A stretch of DNA of 64,000 nucleotides, from assembly GCA_015065085.1 (NCBI GenBank), contig SVQW01000011.1, forward strand, positions 1 through 64,000, read 5' to 3'. The notes below the pieces were generated by a model. The model made no database searches and was not told the origin of the DNA. It was given only the letters and a program-made list of their open reading frames with translations. A program made the position numbers and the translations under genes. Source of the DNA: Oscillospiraceae bacterium. GTDB taxonomy: Bacteria; Bacillota; Clostridia; Oscillospirales; SIG627. Below, piece after piece: positions 14,695 to 23,377 of the stretch. Each line of letters begins with the position of its first letter. The first letter of the stretch is position 1.

Positions 14695-15696
14695 TTATTC
14701 CCACTCGATAGTGCCGGTGGGCTTGGGGGTGAGGTCGAGGAGGACGCGGTTGATGCCCTCTACTTCGGAGGTGATGCGTGCGGTTATCTTGTGGAGAACG
14801 GGGTAGGGGATTTCTTCGATGGTGGCGGTCATGGCATCCTTGGTGTTTACGGCGCGGATGATGGCGGGCCAGCCTTCGTAACGGCTTTCGTTACGTACGC
14901 CTACGCTCTTGATGTCGGGAATGGCAACGAAGTACTGCCATACCTTTTCGGCAAGTCCGCAGTTGTCGAATTCCTCACGCAGAATTGCGTCTGCTTCGCG
15001 GAGCGCTTCGAGACGGTCGCGGGTGATTGCTCCCAGACATCTTACGCCCAGACCGGGGCCGGGGAACGGCTGGCGGTAAACCATTGCGTGGGGGAGGCCC
15101 AGAGCTTCGCCCACAACTCTTACCTCGTCCTTGAACAGGAGCTTAATCGGCTCAACAAGCTGGAATTTCAGGTCTTCAGGCAGACCGCCTACGTTGTGGT
15201 GGGATTTTACTGCCTTTTTGCCCTCAGCCTGCTTGATGCTTTCCAGAATGTCGGGATAAATGGTGCCTTGCGCCAAGAAAGTGACATCCTCCAGTTTTCT
15301 CGCCTCGTCGGCAAATACGTTTATAAATTCGCCGCCGATGATTTTTCTTTTCTTTTCGGGGTCGGCAACACCAGCCAGCAGGTTCAGGAAGCGGTCGGTG
15401 GCATCAACATAGATGAGGTTGGCATCCAGTTCGTCCTTGAACAGCTTTATAACATTCTCGGACTCATTTTTTCTCATGAGACCGTGGTTAACGTGTACGC
15501 AGACAAGCTGTTTGCCGATAGCCTTTATAAGCAGTGCGGCAACAACCGAGCTGTCAACACCTCCGGAAAGCGCCAAAAGAACCTTTTTGTCGCCCACCTG
15601 CTCTCTGACAAGTGCAATCTGCTCAGCAATAAATGCATCGGCAAGCTCTTTGGTGGTTATGCGAGCCATAGAATCGGGTCTTACATTAGTATTCAT
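14695..15696 (-). CDS. guaA: GMP synthase, ATP-pyrophosphatase/dimerisation half only
   Basis: 333 aa from ATG 15696, with GGAGAAATTT before it. It has the PP-loop LLALSGGVDSSVVAALLIKA near residue 40 and the conserved RQPFPGPGLGVRCLG near 210, and it ends KPTGTIEWE. It converts XMP to GMP using ATP and ammonia. The usual bacterial enzyme is about 510-525 aa because a class I glutamine amidotransferase domain precedes this part. Here that domain is absent, and only 59 bp separate the start from the next gene, so there is no hidden N-terminus. Like archaeal two-subunit enzymes, it must receive ammonia from a separate amidotransferase or free ammonium. The IME is inserted at its last codons without damage. 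Confidence 0.92.
   Translation of the reverse strand: MNTNVRPDSMARITTKELADAFIAEQIALVREQVGDKKVLLALSGGVDSSVVAALLIKAIGKQLVCVHVNHGLMRKNESENVIKLFKDELDANLIYVDATDRFLNLLAGVADPEKKRKIIGGEFINVFADEARKLEDVTFLAQGTIYPDILESIKQAEGKKAVKSHHNVGGLPEDLKFQLVEPIKLLFKDEVRVVGEALGLPHAMVYRQPFPGPGLGVRCLGAITRDRLEALREADAILREEFDNCGLAEKVWQYFVAIPDIKSVGVRNESRYEGWPAIIRAVNTKDAMTATIEEIPYPVLHKITARITSEVEGINRVLLDLTPKPTGTIEWE
14697..14707. repeat. attachment-site direct repeat inside the guaA 3' end
   Basis: ATTCCCACTCG. On the coding strand it covers part of the Ile codon through the Glu-stop junction of ...TIEWE. It matches 4716-4726 exactly. Confidence 0.78.
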
Positions 15697-15755
15697 AAAT
15701 TTCTCCGTTTCTCCGGCGATATGCCGGATTTTATCATCAGAATAGTATTTCGGTT

Positions 15756-16748
15756 TTAAAGCAGTGTTTTTCGCTGCTCTTCGGGGGTGAGAGGATGAAT
15801 GTCGGATGGTGCAATGTCAAATACCGTCTTGCAGCCCTTTTGTCCCCGGTTGTTGAGACGTACCGCCGCTCTTGCGTATGCGGTAAGCACACCGGAGGTG
15901 AATTCCGGGTTGGAATCAAGTTTCAGACTGAATTCGATAAGATGTGAATTCTCGTTATCAAATCCTGTTTTACCGCTTCGGATGACCTTTCCGCCGTGGG
16001 GGATTCCGCTGTGGCTGCGCTTTAATTCCTCTTCGGTTATAAAGGTTACGGTGGTGTCGTAATCGGCAAAATAGTTGGGCATTGTTTTTATTGTGTTTTC
16101 GATATATTCAAGGTCGGCACCCTCCTCGGCAACCACAAAGCACTCGCGTGTGTGCTTCTGACGTGTGGTGAGCTGAGGATTCTTTCCGCTTCTTACCGCT
16201 TCCAGCGCTTCGGGAACGGGCACGGTGTACTGTCTGGCATCCTTAACACCGTCAATACGGCGAATGGCATCCGAATGTCCCTGGCTGACGCCCTTGCCCC
16301 AGAAGGTGTAATCCTGTCCGTCGGGAAGTACCGCCTGGGAAATCAGGCGGTTGAGAGAGAAGAGACCGGGATCCCAACCTACCGATATTATTGCTATTTT
16401 TCCGCTTTCCTGCGCTGTTTTATCAACATTCGCAAAGTGCTCGGGGATTTTGGCATGTGTGTCAAAGCTGTCGATGACGTTGAAATATTTCGCAAGCTCG
16501 GGAGTTTGCTCGGGGAGGTCTGTGGCACTTCCGCCGCAGATGATAGCAACGTCAATATCATCTTTCATTTTGTATGCATCGCTCATGGAAAAGACGGGAA
16601 CACCGCTTTTGGTCTTGACAGAGGAGGGGTCGCGGCGTGTGAAAACGCCCACCAGCTTCATGTCACTGCACTTAGAAACGGCACATTCCGCACCTTTGCC
16701 CAGATTACCGTAGCCTGCTATGGCAACTCTGATGATGCTGTTGTTCAT
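15756..16748 (-). CDS. ddh: meso-diaminopimelate dehydrogenase
   Basis: 330 aa, starting with a Rossmann loop RVAIAGYGNLGKGAECAVSK. It has the family motifs CGGSATDLPEQTPELAKYFN and SVGWDPGLFSLNRL, with ATG 16748 following AAGGTGATTTT. It makes meso-diaminopimelate from tetrahydrodipicolinate, ammonia and NADPH in one step, supplying lysine and peptidoglycan. Its full length and motif set match the family. It is transcribed toward guaA with a 59-bp gap and may share its transcript. Confidence 0.95.
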   Translation of the reverse strand: MNNSIIRVAIAGYGNLGKGAECAVSKCSDMKLVGVFTRRDPSSVKTKSGVPVFSMSDAYKMKDDIDVAIICGGSATDLPEQTPELAKYFNVIDSFDTHAKIPEHFANVDKTAQESGKIAIISVGWDPGLFSLNRLISQAVLPDGQDYTFWGKGVSQGHSDAIRRIDGVKDARQYTVPVPEALEAVRSGKNPQLTTRQKHTRECFVVAEEGADLEYIENTIKTMPNYFADYDTTVTFITEEELKRSHSGIPHGGKVIRSGKTGFDNENSHLIEFSLKLDSNPEFTSGVLTAYARAAVRLNNRGQKGCKTVFDIAPSDIHPLTPEEQRKTLL

Positions 16749-16904
16749 AAAATCACCTTCAATGATAAAATAGATAATAAATTATAACACAATTTCGCGA
16801 AATATACAATAGAATTTTTGAAAAAATATTGTGCAGAATAAAACTTTGTTTTTTATTGTTGCATTACACACTTAAACTTTTTTGAGATATATTTAAAACA
16901 GGTA

Positions 16905-16933
16905 TTGATTTATTCTCATTTTTGGAATATAAT
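16905..16933 (+). promoter_or_regulatory. cysK promoter
   Basis: TTGATT, 17-bp spacer, TATAAT, about 35 bp before the ribosome site. Confidence 0.75.
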
Positions 16934-16972
16934 ATAAAGGATATGACTAAATCTTGATTGAAGGATACATAC

Positions 16973-17902
16973 ATGGTTTATAACAACATTCTGGAAGCTA
17001 TGGGTAATACACCCATAATAAAGCTTCAGCGTCTGTGCCCAAAGAACGGTGCGGATATACTTGTAAAATTCGAGGGACTTAATGTGGGCGGTTCAATAAA
17101 GACCCGTACCGCGTATAATATGATATGCGATGCCGAGGCAAAGGGACTTATCGGACCCGATACTGTAATTGTGGAGCCTACCAGCGGAAATCAGGGTATA
17201 GGTCTTGCTCTTGTGGGCGCGGTACGCGGATATAAGACAAAAATAATTATGCCGGACTCGGTCAGCGAGGAAAGACGTAAGCTGGTTCAGCATTACGGCG
17301 CAGAGGTAATTCTGGTGCACGATGCGGGAAATATCGGATTGTGCATTGAAGAATGTCTTAACCTTGCACTTAAAATGAAAGCGGAGGACAAGAATGTTTT
17401 TGTTCCCCAGCAGTTTGAAAATCCCGCCAACCCCGCGGTACAGCGGGAACGCACTGCTCAGGAGATACTTGAGCAGGTGAAAATGCCCATTCATGGCTTT
17501 TGCTCGGGCATCGGCACAGGCGGAACAATTACGGGAATAGGGGAGATGCTTAAGGCTCATAATCCCGATATGACGATATGGGCGGTAGAGCCCGAGAATG
17601 CGGCAATATTGTCGGGTGGTTCTATCGGCACACACATTCAGATGGGAATAGGCGACGGACTTATCCCCGAAATACTCAATTGCGGTATTTACGATGACAT
17701 TTGCATCGTCAAGGACGATGAGGCGATAGAGACCGCAAAAAAGCTTGCAAGTCTGGAGGGCATTATGTGCGGTATCAGCAGCGGAAGCAATGTTGCCGCC
17801 GCAATAAAGCTTGCCGAAAAGCTGGGCAAGGGTAAAACCGTTGTAACCGTTCTGCCCGACACCGCTGAACGTTACTTCTCAACTCCCTTGTTTGCAGATT
17901 AA
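16973..17902 (+). CDS. cysK: cysteine synthase (O-acetylserine sulfhydrylase)
   Basis: 309 aa from ATG 16973, with AAGG 8 bp before it; a TTG at 16958 is less likely. PLP-fold type II: the N-terminus NILEAMGNTPIIKLQRL, the lysine that binds PLP in VGGSIKTRTAYN, the substrate loop EPTSGNQGIGLALV, the phosphate-binding GIGTGGTITGIGEML and a terminal CGISSGSNVAAA. It makes cysteine from O-acetylserine and sulfide in the cytosol. It stands alone between its own promoter and terminator. Confidence 0.93.
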   Translation: MVYNNILEAMGNTPIIKLQRLCPKNGADILVKFEGLNVGGSIKTRTAYNMICDAEAKGLIGPDTVIVEPTSGNQGIGLALVGAVRGYKTKIIMPDSVSEERRKLVQHYGAEVILVHDAGNIGLCIEECLNLALKMKAEDKNVFVPQQFENPANPAVQRERTAQEILEQVKMPIHGFCSGIGTGGTITGIGEMLKAHNPDMTIWAVEPENAAILSGGSIGTHIQMGIGDGLIPEILNCGIYDDICIVKDDEAIETAKKLASLEGIMCGISSGSNVAAAIKLAEKLGKGKTVVTVLPDTAERYFSTPLFAD

Positions 17903-17918
17903 AATTTGTAATTAATTA

Positions 17919-17954
17919 AAAAGCCTGAAACGGATTTTCCGTTTCAGGCTTTTA
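17919..17954. terminator. bidirectional terminator between cysK and the oxidoreductase
   Basis: AAGCCTGAAACGG and CCGTTTCAGGCTT pair perfectly, with A-run before and T-run after, so it can serve both convergent genes. Confidence 0.88.
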
Positions 17955-17972
17955 TTGTCAATTGTATTGTGA

Positions 17973-19016
17973 TTAATCGAAATCGTAGGAAATTTTAACT
18001 TTTTCACCTGTTTCGGCAGCTTTCACGATGGCACTGCATACGGCAACCGTCGACGCACCCGAAATACCGTCTGTTTTGATACTGCCTTTTCCGAGGACTG
18101 CGGCGCACATTTCCTTTACTTCCGCCGCCATATTATGGCTGGAAATGGAAACGGGAACCTTTATTTCAACTGTCTGCTGAGCGCGTCCCATATATTTGTC
18201 TTCGCCGCGGAATTCGTTTTTGTATATCGAAATGGTGGGGGAGGTGTTGTCGGTGATTATTGTGCCTTTTGTACCGTAGAGCACTGTTCTCATTGTATAT
18301 AAGCGCTTGCATCCGATAGAGGTGAACACCTTGCCGTTTACATCATTGGGAAATTTGAGAAGTGCAACGGTGCAATCATCCACCGGCCAGTCGGTAAGTA
18401 CCTTGCGGTTTGAGTATGCAACAGCCTCGGTGGGATTGCCTGCAATCCATCTCAAAAGGTCAACCGCATGGCAACCGCCGCCAATCATGGGATGACGGAG
18501 CTTTGCGGGGTCTGCACGCCAGCCGTCCTGACCGGGATTGTTGGCATAGTCGTGTGCATATTCGGACTCAACGAAGAACAGGTCTCCGATTTCGCCGGCG
18601 TCAACAGCAGATTTTGCCTGTACAAAGCCGGGGGCATATCTGCAAACCTGTGCAACCATAAGGATTTTCCCTGTTTCCTTTTGCACCTTAATCATTTCTT
18701 TGCAATCCTCAAGGTCAAGTGCCATGGGCTTTTCGCACATAACATGCTTGCCTGCACGCAGTGCCTTTACAACGCCGTCCTTGTGTACACCGTCGGGTGT
18801 GCAAACAATTATGACATCAATATCATCTCGCTTGAGCATCTCGTCATAGTCGGTATACCAGTCGGGAATATTGAAATCCTCGGCTGTTTTCTTTGCAATT
18901 TCTTCGTGTATATCGCAAACCGCCACTGCTTGTGCTTCATTAGTCTGATTGATTCCCATAAGATGACTTCTTGCAATGTTTCTTACGCCTAAAAGTCCGA
19001 ATTTGACAATATTCAT
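17973..19016 (-). CDS. Gfo/Idh/MocA-family NAD(P)-dependent oxidoreductase
   Basis: 347 aa. The Rossmann start is KFGLLGVRNIARSHLMGINQ and the family signature is MCEKPMALDLEDCKEM with its catalytic-site Lys. The C-terminal beta-sheet domain begins near residue 125, and the conserved histidine region is GGGCHAVDLLRWIAGN. Members oxidise sugars, inositols or their derivatives using a tightly held nicotinamide cofactor. The neighbouring glycosidase-like gene, transcribed in the same direction with a 178-bp gap, suggests a sugar substrate. The exact substrate is not deducible. Confidence 0.9.
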   Translation of the reverse strand: MNIVKFGLLGVRNIARSHLMGINQTNEAQAVAVCDIHEEIAKKTAEDFNIPDWYTDYDEMLKRDDIDVIIVCTPDGVHKDGVVKALRAGKHVMCEKPMALDLEDCKEMIKVQKETGKILMVAQVCRYAPGFVQAKSAVDAGEIGDLFFVESEYAHDYANNPGQDGWRADPAKLRHPMIGGGCHAVDLLRWIAGNPTEAVAYSNRKVLTDWPVDDCTVALLKFPNDVNGKVFTSIGCKRLYTMRTVLYGTKGTIITDNTSPTISIYKNEFRGEDKYMGRAQQTVEIKVPVSISSHNMAAEVKEMCAAVLGKGSIKTDGISGASTVAVCSAIVKAAETGEKVKISYDFD

Positions 19017-19194
19017 ATCTATATCCTCTTTTGCTTTCGTATGTTTCGGTACGCATAGTATACCATTTGTGAATATAAATCACAATGCAAAAACTACACA
19101 AAGCATTGCAAAATCTCGGGTTCTTTTCACATGTAAAGCGCTGTAATCGGATTTTTTGCAAGAATTATATAACAATATTCACAAGTGCGCACTG

Positions 19195-22125
19195 TTATAG
19201 ACTGTAAGTTTCAATGCTTGTTTTTTTGCCCATTGTTACGCATACAAGGGTTCTTTCGGTAACGGCGAGGGTGGTTTTCTGTCTGCCGTTGACAATATTG
19301 ACTGTCTTTTTGTTGCCACGGGTGCTCCAGTCGGTGTTGAGCAAGAATAATTTTGTGTTTTCGCCGTCCTGCCACTGTGTCCAGAAAACTTCTCCGCTTG
19401 CATCCTCGACATATATTCCGGGAAGTGCTTCGGAGCAGAGCTTTGCAATCCAGCTTGAGGTGAAGCCCCGGAACTTTTCATGACCGGGGTATGCCCACAG
19501 AGTAAAGGTGTATACATAGCCTTTGCCTACCCTGTTGCGTACCAGCATGGGCTTGCCGGTAAAGGTGTCCCATGCCATAATTTCGGCACCGCACAGCTCG
19601 ATTTCAGCCATAAGCGCCTTGCCGTCTTCCTCGGCAGAGTCGCTGGGCATTGCGGAAAGCTGAGGCTCGGGCATATTTTCACGGTTTTTGCAATTGAACT
19701 GACCGCAGTATTCCTCGCCTTTGCCGAGCACCTTTATACCGCATAATTCGGAAAGGTCACCACCGTTTATAAGTGAAAGGTCGTCCATGTTTTCGAGGAA
19801 TTCACGCTTTACGTGGGTGCTGAATTGAGGGATACCCGTAAGCAGTACGCCGCCGTTTTGTACAAAAGCGGTCAGCTTGTCCATATCTTCATTGATGGCT
19901 GTATTCCAGCCCAGATTCATGATAAGCTTGTAGTTATTCATGTAGCCGGCAGAAGCTTCGGCGGGTATGCAATCGAAGTCGCCATAGGGGCTTCCCGAGA
20001 AGAAGAAACGGCGCTTGTCAAATTTCTGTCGGAAGGGATGTGTGCTTGCACCCGGCATAAGCACGTCAAGAAGCTGACGGCATTTTTCGGGCTGAGCGTG
20101 ACCCCAGGTGGGATGATTGTTTCCGAACAGACCCCATACACTGTAATGAGGGTCTTGCTCCACATCGCATATAAAGCCGTTGAAGGGTGCGGCATAGCGT
20201 CCCTCAAGAAAGGCGATGTTTCGTACACATTTTCCGCTTCTGGGATGGGTTTTTGCAAATTTGAAGAAGCTTCGGGTCATGTCTCGTTTGCCTTTTGTCA
20301 GTGCATCGTCCCAGCTCTGGCGTTCCTCCTTGAACAGCTCGAAAAGGGAGTCTTCTTCATAAATGGTGTTGGCACCCATTATCCAGGGCTGCATAAGAGA
20401 GAGAAAGTACATTCCCAGGTGGTTTTCATGGTAAAGCTGATGGTTGTGCTGAATTGCGATATGAACTCCCCATCTGCCGTCGCCCAGCGCCTCGCAGGCA
20501 GGACGTGCCTGGCTGAGAAGTGTGGTGGTGTGTCCCACCATGGTTTCGGCACGTACAAAGGTTACACCCGCAAGATAGGAATATCTGATACCGCCCGAGG
20601 CATCGCCGAAGGCTATACGGTGGAATACCTTGTGGTTTTCGTCTATTCTGTCCTTGAGATACTTGGTATATTTTTCACTTGCCTCTTTCATATCTGCCGA
20701 AGCGTGAGGCTCCTTGGGGTCAAAGGCGTATACCGCGCCGGGAAATTCATGTCTTCCGCAGTCGTGGAACATTTCACCGGCACCTGCAATAAGCTTTCCG
20801 TCCATGAAATCCTCGTCGAAGCAGGAGGAAACATAAATTTTATGCTTTTTGCAGAACCCGCCCCATTTATACAGCAATTCTCTGTCGGAAATTTCGTTGA
20901 AGGCACGGAATACAACATAGTTGCCAAGGCGGGTGCTGTGGGTGTAGTCCAGAAGCATGTCCATGTAGCCGTTGGCATCATGGGGAACAACGGTCATATC
21001 GTAGCCCACCTTGACCGGGTCGGCTTCTTCCTCAATATCATATATCTCGATTTTTGCAGTATTGTTATTGCACTTGTACTGTGCATTTCCCGGCGTCGGA
21101 ACGCATATTTCGAATTCGTTCCAGCCTTTTTCACATTCAAGAACAATATCTCTCGCCGCACCCGAAACGGTAAGCGTATCTTTTCTTACGGCAAACACCT
21201 TGCCGATAACGGTTTCGTTTTTAAGTGCCCACTCGGGAATAACAAGCTGACCGTGGTTGTATCTGCAGGGTCTCATGAGAAGTCTTGAGATACCAAGACC
21301 GCAGTCGGTATTGAGATTTTTGAGAGCAAAGGTATGGTGTCCGGGTTTTACTTCAAATCGTTTCCAGTCGTCCTCCAGCAGCTGCATGTAATCGTCGTGC
21401 TCGCGGTAGTAGCGGGTGAACTGCATTATTTTTTCACCGTCACAGCTCAGCTCCAGTGTGATGTGTGAGTGTATGGGCTCTTCGGTGATACCCGTACCCG
21501 GAGACAGCTCTTTGCCGCCGAGATGGTATTTTGCCGGAACGCCCATTGCAACAATGTGGAGAAGCTGTTCGCAGTAATCACTGTCCCACTCGGCAATATC
21601 TGCCTGCCATACGGCACTTTCGCCGGGGGCAAGCCAGGCAAGCTTCATGCGCGACCAGGGATGAACCTCAAGTCCCAGCGAGTTTATATCGATTTCAGTT
21701 TCACCCTTTCGGGGAGCGGGTCGGAACCACAGATAATCGGTTTTTGTTACCACAACCGAGCAATTCAGATACTTGGGACCCACCATAAAATCAAGACTGC
21801 CTTTGTTGATTATGTCTCTTGCGGTAAATGTGGTTTCAAAGGAAACGGTTTTAAGATGAAAAACGGTGTTTTCGTTTACCTCTGCCACAAATCTCACACC
21901 GGATACACCGCGCTTGGTACGGCTGATCCACGAGGGGGAGGACAGCTTTGTTTCCTTGGCGCAGTGGCCCGGACCGAACCATATTACGGGATAGTCCAGC
22001 TTGTAGCTTTCCAGTATCTTTCCGTTTTCACATTCCAGTGTTCCGTCCCATATGTACTGCGGATGGTAGTGTCTGCGTGAATAAAGAAATTGGTAACCCC
22101 AGTCGATTCTGAAATCAAGAGTCAT
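19195..22125 (-). CDS. 976-aa putative cytosolic glycosidase of unrecognised family
   Basis: No signal peptide. Residues about 1-360 are beta-rich and sandwich-like (FEVKPGHHTFALKNLNTDCG). A central region from about 380 to 720 looks like a TIM barrel with aromatic and acidic active-site-like clusters (YVSSCFDEDFMDGK, FGDASGGIRYSYLAGVTFVR, HIAIQHNHQLYHENHLGMYF). Residues about 770-900 resemble the GATase-like trimerisation domain of GH42 enzymes (LTAFVQNGGVLLTGIPQFST, VGKGYVYTFTLWAYPGH), and a small beta domain closes the protein. I infer a glycoside hydrolase; the family and the catalytic residues are not established. It is divergent from the NagB-like gene, with a dyad operator over its promoter. 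Confidence 0.7.
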   Translation of the reverse strand: MTLDFRIDWGYQFLYSRRHYHPQYIWDGTLECENGKILESYKLDYPVIWFGPGHCAKETKLSSPSWISRTKRGVSGVRFVAEVNENTVFHLKTVSFETTFTARDIINKGSLDFMVGPKYLNCSVVVTKTDYLWFRPAPRKGETEIDINSLGLEVHPWSRMKLAWLAPGESAVWQADIAEWDSDYCEQLLHIVAMGVPAKYHLGGKELSPGTGITEEPIHSHITLELSCDGEKIMQFTRYYREHDDYMQLLEDDWKRFEVKPGHHTFALKNLNTDCGLGISRLLMRPCRYNHGQLVIPEWALKNETVIGKVFAVRKDTLTVSGAARDIVLECEKGWNEFEICVPTPGNAQYKCNNNTAKIEIYDIEEEADPVKVGYDMTVVPHDANGYMDMLLDYTHSTRLGNYVVFRAFNEISDRELLYKWGGFCKKHKIYVSSCFDEDFMDGKLIAGAGEMFHDCGRHEFPGAVYAFDPKEPHASADMKEASEKYTKYLKDRIDENHKVFHRIAFGDASGGIRYSYLAGVTFVRAETMVGHTTTLLSQARPACEALGDGRWGVHIAIQHNHQLYHENHLGMYFLSLMQPWIMGANTIYEEDSLFELFKEERQSWDDALTKGKRDMTRSFFKFAKTHPRSGKCVRNIAFLEGRYAAPFNGFICDVEQDPHYSVWGLFGNNHPTWGHAQPEKCRQLLDVLMPGASTHPFRQKFDKRRFFFSGSPYGDFDCIPAEASAGYMNNYKLIMNLGWNTAINEDMDKLTAFVQNGGVLLTGIPQFSTHVKREFLENMDDLSLINGGDLSELCGIKVLGKGEEYCGQFNCKNRENMPEPQLSAMPSDSAEEDGKALMAEIELCGAEIMAWDTFTGKPMLVRNRVGKGYVYTFTLWAYPGHEKFRGFTSSWIAKLCSEALPGIYVEDASGEVFWTQWQDGENTKLFLLNTDWSTRGNKKTVNIVNGRQKTTLAVTERTLVCVTMGKKTSIETYSL

Positions 22126-22151
22126 TATTATATTCTCCTTTTGATGTTATT

Positions 22152-22197
22152 AGTTACATTTATATTGTATTATAACATGATATGTAACTTTTGTAAA
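22152..22197 (-). promoter_or_regulatory. promoter with flanking dyad operator for the 976-aa gene
   Basis: Minus-strand TTTACA (22192-22197), 17-bp spacer, TATAAT (22169-22174). The perfect dyad AGTTACAT (22152-22159) and ATGTAACT (22182-22189) brackets the -10 region, so a repressor could cover it. Confidence 0.6.
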
Positions 22198-22242
22198 TAT
22201 AAAATAGGAAATTTGTAATTTGTTAAATATTTACCCAAGGTA

Positions 22243-22271
22243 TTGCAATTTTGCTAAAATGGTGATAAAAT
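22243..22271 (+). promoter_or_regulatory. promoter of the NagB-like gene
   Basis: TTGCAA, 17-bp spacer, TAAAAT, 43 bp upstream of the start codon. Confidence 0.6.
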
Positions 22272-22313
22272 ATAAAATGTTGAATAATATTTTATAAAGA
22301 GAGGTATACTACT

Positions 22314-23270
22314 ATGGATTTTCTTTCTACAATCGAAGGTTCTCTTCTGGACGGATTCTTCCCCGCAGGTTGGGATTGGAAAAAGATCGACGATATCTGT
22401 GCTCTTTCCGCTAACCCCGACAGCATAATGGAGCGTCAGTCCTTCTGGAACAAGGATTTCGATATCGTTCCCTGCGATAACGTTTATGACTTCGACATGG
22501 TTCTGGGTCACGAAATCGCTCTGGAAATCAAAAACACCCGTGAAGAGGGCAGAAAGCTTGCCATGATTCTTCCCGTAGGTCCTATGGGTATGTACAAGTG
22601 GTGCGTATTCTTCCTCAAGGCTTGGAACGTAAAGTGTGACCACGTTTACGGCTTCAATATGGACGAGTGGAGCGACGCAGAGGGTAACACTCTCGAAAGC
22701 ACCAATCCCGGCGCATTCCAGTATGCTATGGAAAATGCTTTCTACGGTCCCCTCGGCGAACTGACCGTTCCCAAGAACCAGAGAAACTTTGCTACCAAGG
22801 AAAACCTTCCCACATACCCCGAAAAGATTGCCGCTCTCAAGGCTGAGGGTGCAAAGCTTGTTACCGTATTCGGTATCGGCCGTATGATGCACATCGCTTT
22901 CTGGGAACCCCACTTTGCAGCTGAGTTCAATTCCGTTGAAGAATGGAAGAAGCAGACTCACCGCATCGGCGCTAAGATTCACCCCATGACCGTTGAGCAG
23001 AACGCTCTTACCAGCTTTAAGTCCCGTACAACTCTTGTTCCTTGCCGTGCCAACACCATCGGCCCCGGTCTGTTCCTTCAGTCTGACCGTGTAATCGGCG
23101 GATGCGACGGTACTCTCGGCAGAGGCATGCAGTGGCAGGGTCTGTCCCTGTGGACAACTCTCCGCTACGGTCCCGACATGTGGATTCCTTCCACCTTTAT
23201 GCCTACTCTGCCCGGCAGAATAGTGTTCATTAAGGAACTGGCAGGACCCCTGGTTGCTGAATGCAACTGA
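22314..23270 (+). CDS. divergent glucosamine-6-phosphate isomerase/deaminase-like protein
   Basis: 318 aa, with GAGAGG before ATG 22314. It has a NagB/RpiA-like fold: [20 protein letters not shown], the acidic loop [14 protein letters not shown] and the active-site segment [15 protein letters not shown]. In E. coli NagB the last motif is GxDGHIAFNEP, where Asp141, His143 and Glu148 act in catalysis. Here His and Glu are kept but the Asp is Met and the Asn is Trp. It may therefore isomerise or bind a different sugar phosphate. It stands before gpmI, separated by a strong hairpin. Such variants are usually annotated glucosamine-6-phosphate isomerase. Confidence 0.82.
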   Translation: MDFLSTIEGSLLDGFFPAGWDWKKIDDICALSANPDSIMERQSFWNKDFDIVPCDNVYDFDMVLGHEIALEIKNTREEGRKLAMILPVGPMGMYKWCVFFLKAWNVKCDHVYGFNMDEWSDAEGNTLESTNPGAFQYAMENAFYGPLGELTVPKNQRNFATKENLPTYPEKIAALKAEGAKLVTVFGIGRMMHIAFWEPHFAAEFNSVEEWKKQTHRIGAKIHPMTVEQNALTSFKSRTTLVPCRANTIGPGLFLQSDRVIGGCDGTLGRGMQWQGLSLWTTLRYGPDMWIPSTFMPTLPGRIVFIKELAGPLVAECN

Positions 23271-23320
23271 TTTGACGCATTATCGGTCAGATACATACGT
23301 TTCTTAATAAGACCGTATAA

Positions 23321-23342
23321 CGGGCGGACGAACGTCCGCCCG
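23321..23342. terminator. 10-bp stem hairpin between the NagB-like gene and gpmI
   Basis: CGGGCGGACG and CGTCCGCCCG pair perfectly across an AA loop. It is followed by AATTTATTG, not a clean T-run, so it may attenuate or protect the transcript rather than end it. Confidence 0.55.
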
Positions 23343-23377
23343 AATTTATTGAATTTATATTTCAGGAGAATATCCAA

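Larger units (their letters stand above)
4716..14707. mobile_element. integrative mobilisable element inserted at the 3' end of guaA
   Basis: The direct repeat ATTCCCACTCG at 4716-4726 and 14697-14707 bounds 9,992 bp. The element holds, from left to right, an ECF-sigma/ABC export operon, a mobilisation operon with a MobV/Pre relaxase, a RepA-like ATPase, a MobC-like protein, a tyrosine integrase, an excisionase and an XRE repressor. The right repeat lies in the last codons of guaA. Joining the left flank to guaA at the repeat gives an open guaA ending ...IEWE with TGA in place of TAA, so the gene survives both states. The 3' end of guaA is a known island insertion site. There are no type IV secretion genes, so transfer would need a helper element. 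Confidence 0.85.

Noticed and set aside
14695..15696. truncation of guaA caused by the mobile element
   Set aside because: The element touches only the 3' end and leaves the last codons intact. The missing amidotransferase half is at the N-terminus, where ddh lies only 59 bp away.
19813..21288. 491-aa plus-strand frame opposite the 976-aa gene
   Set aside because: It has no ribosome site and the opposite strand is a full-length coherent protein with promoter and start.
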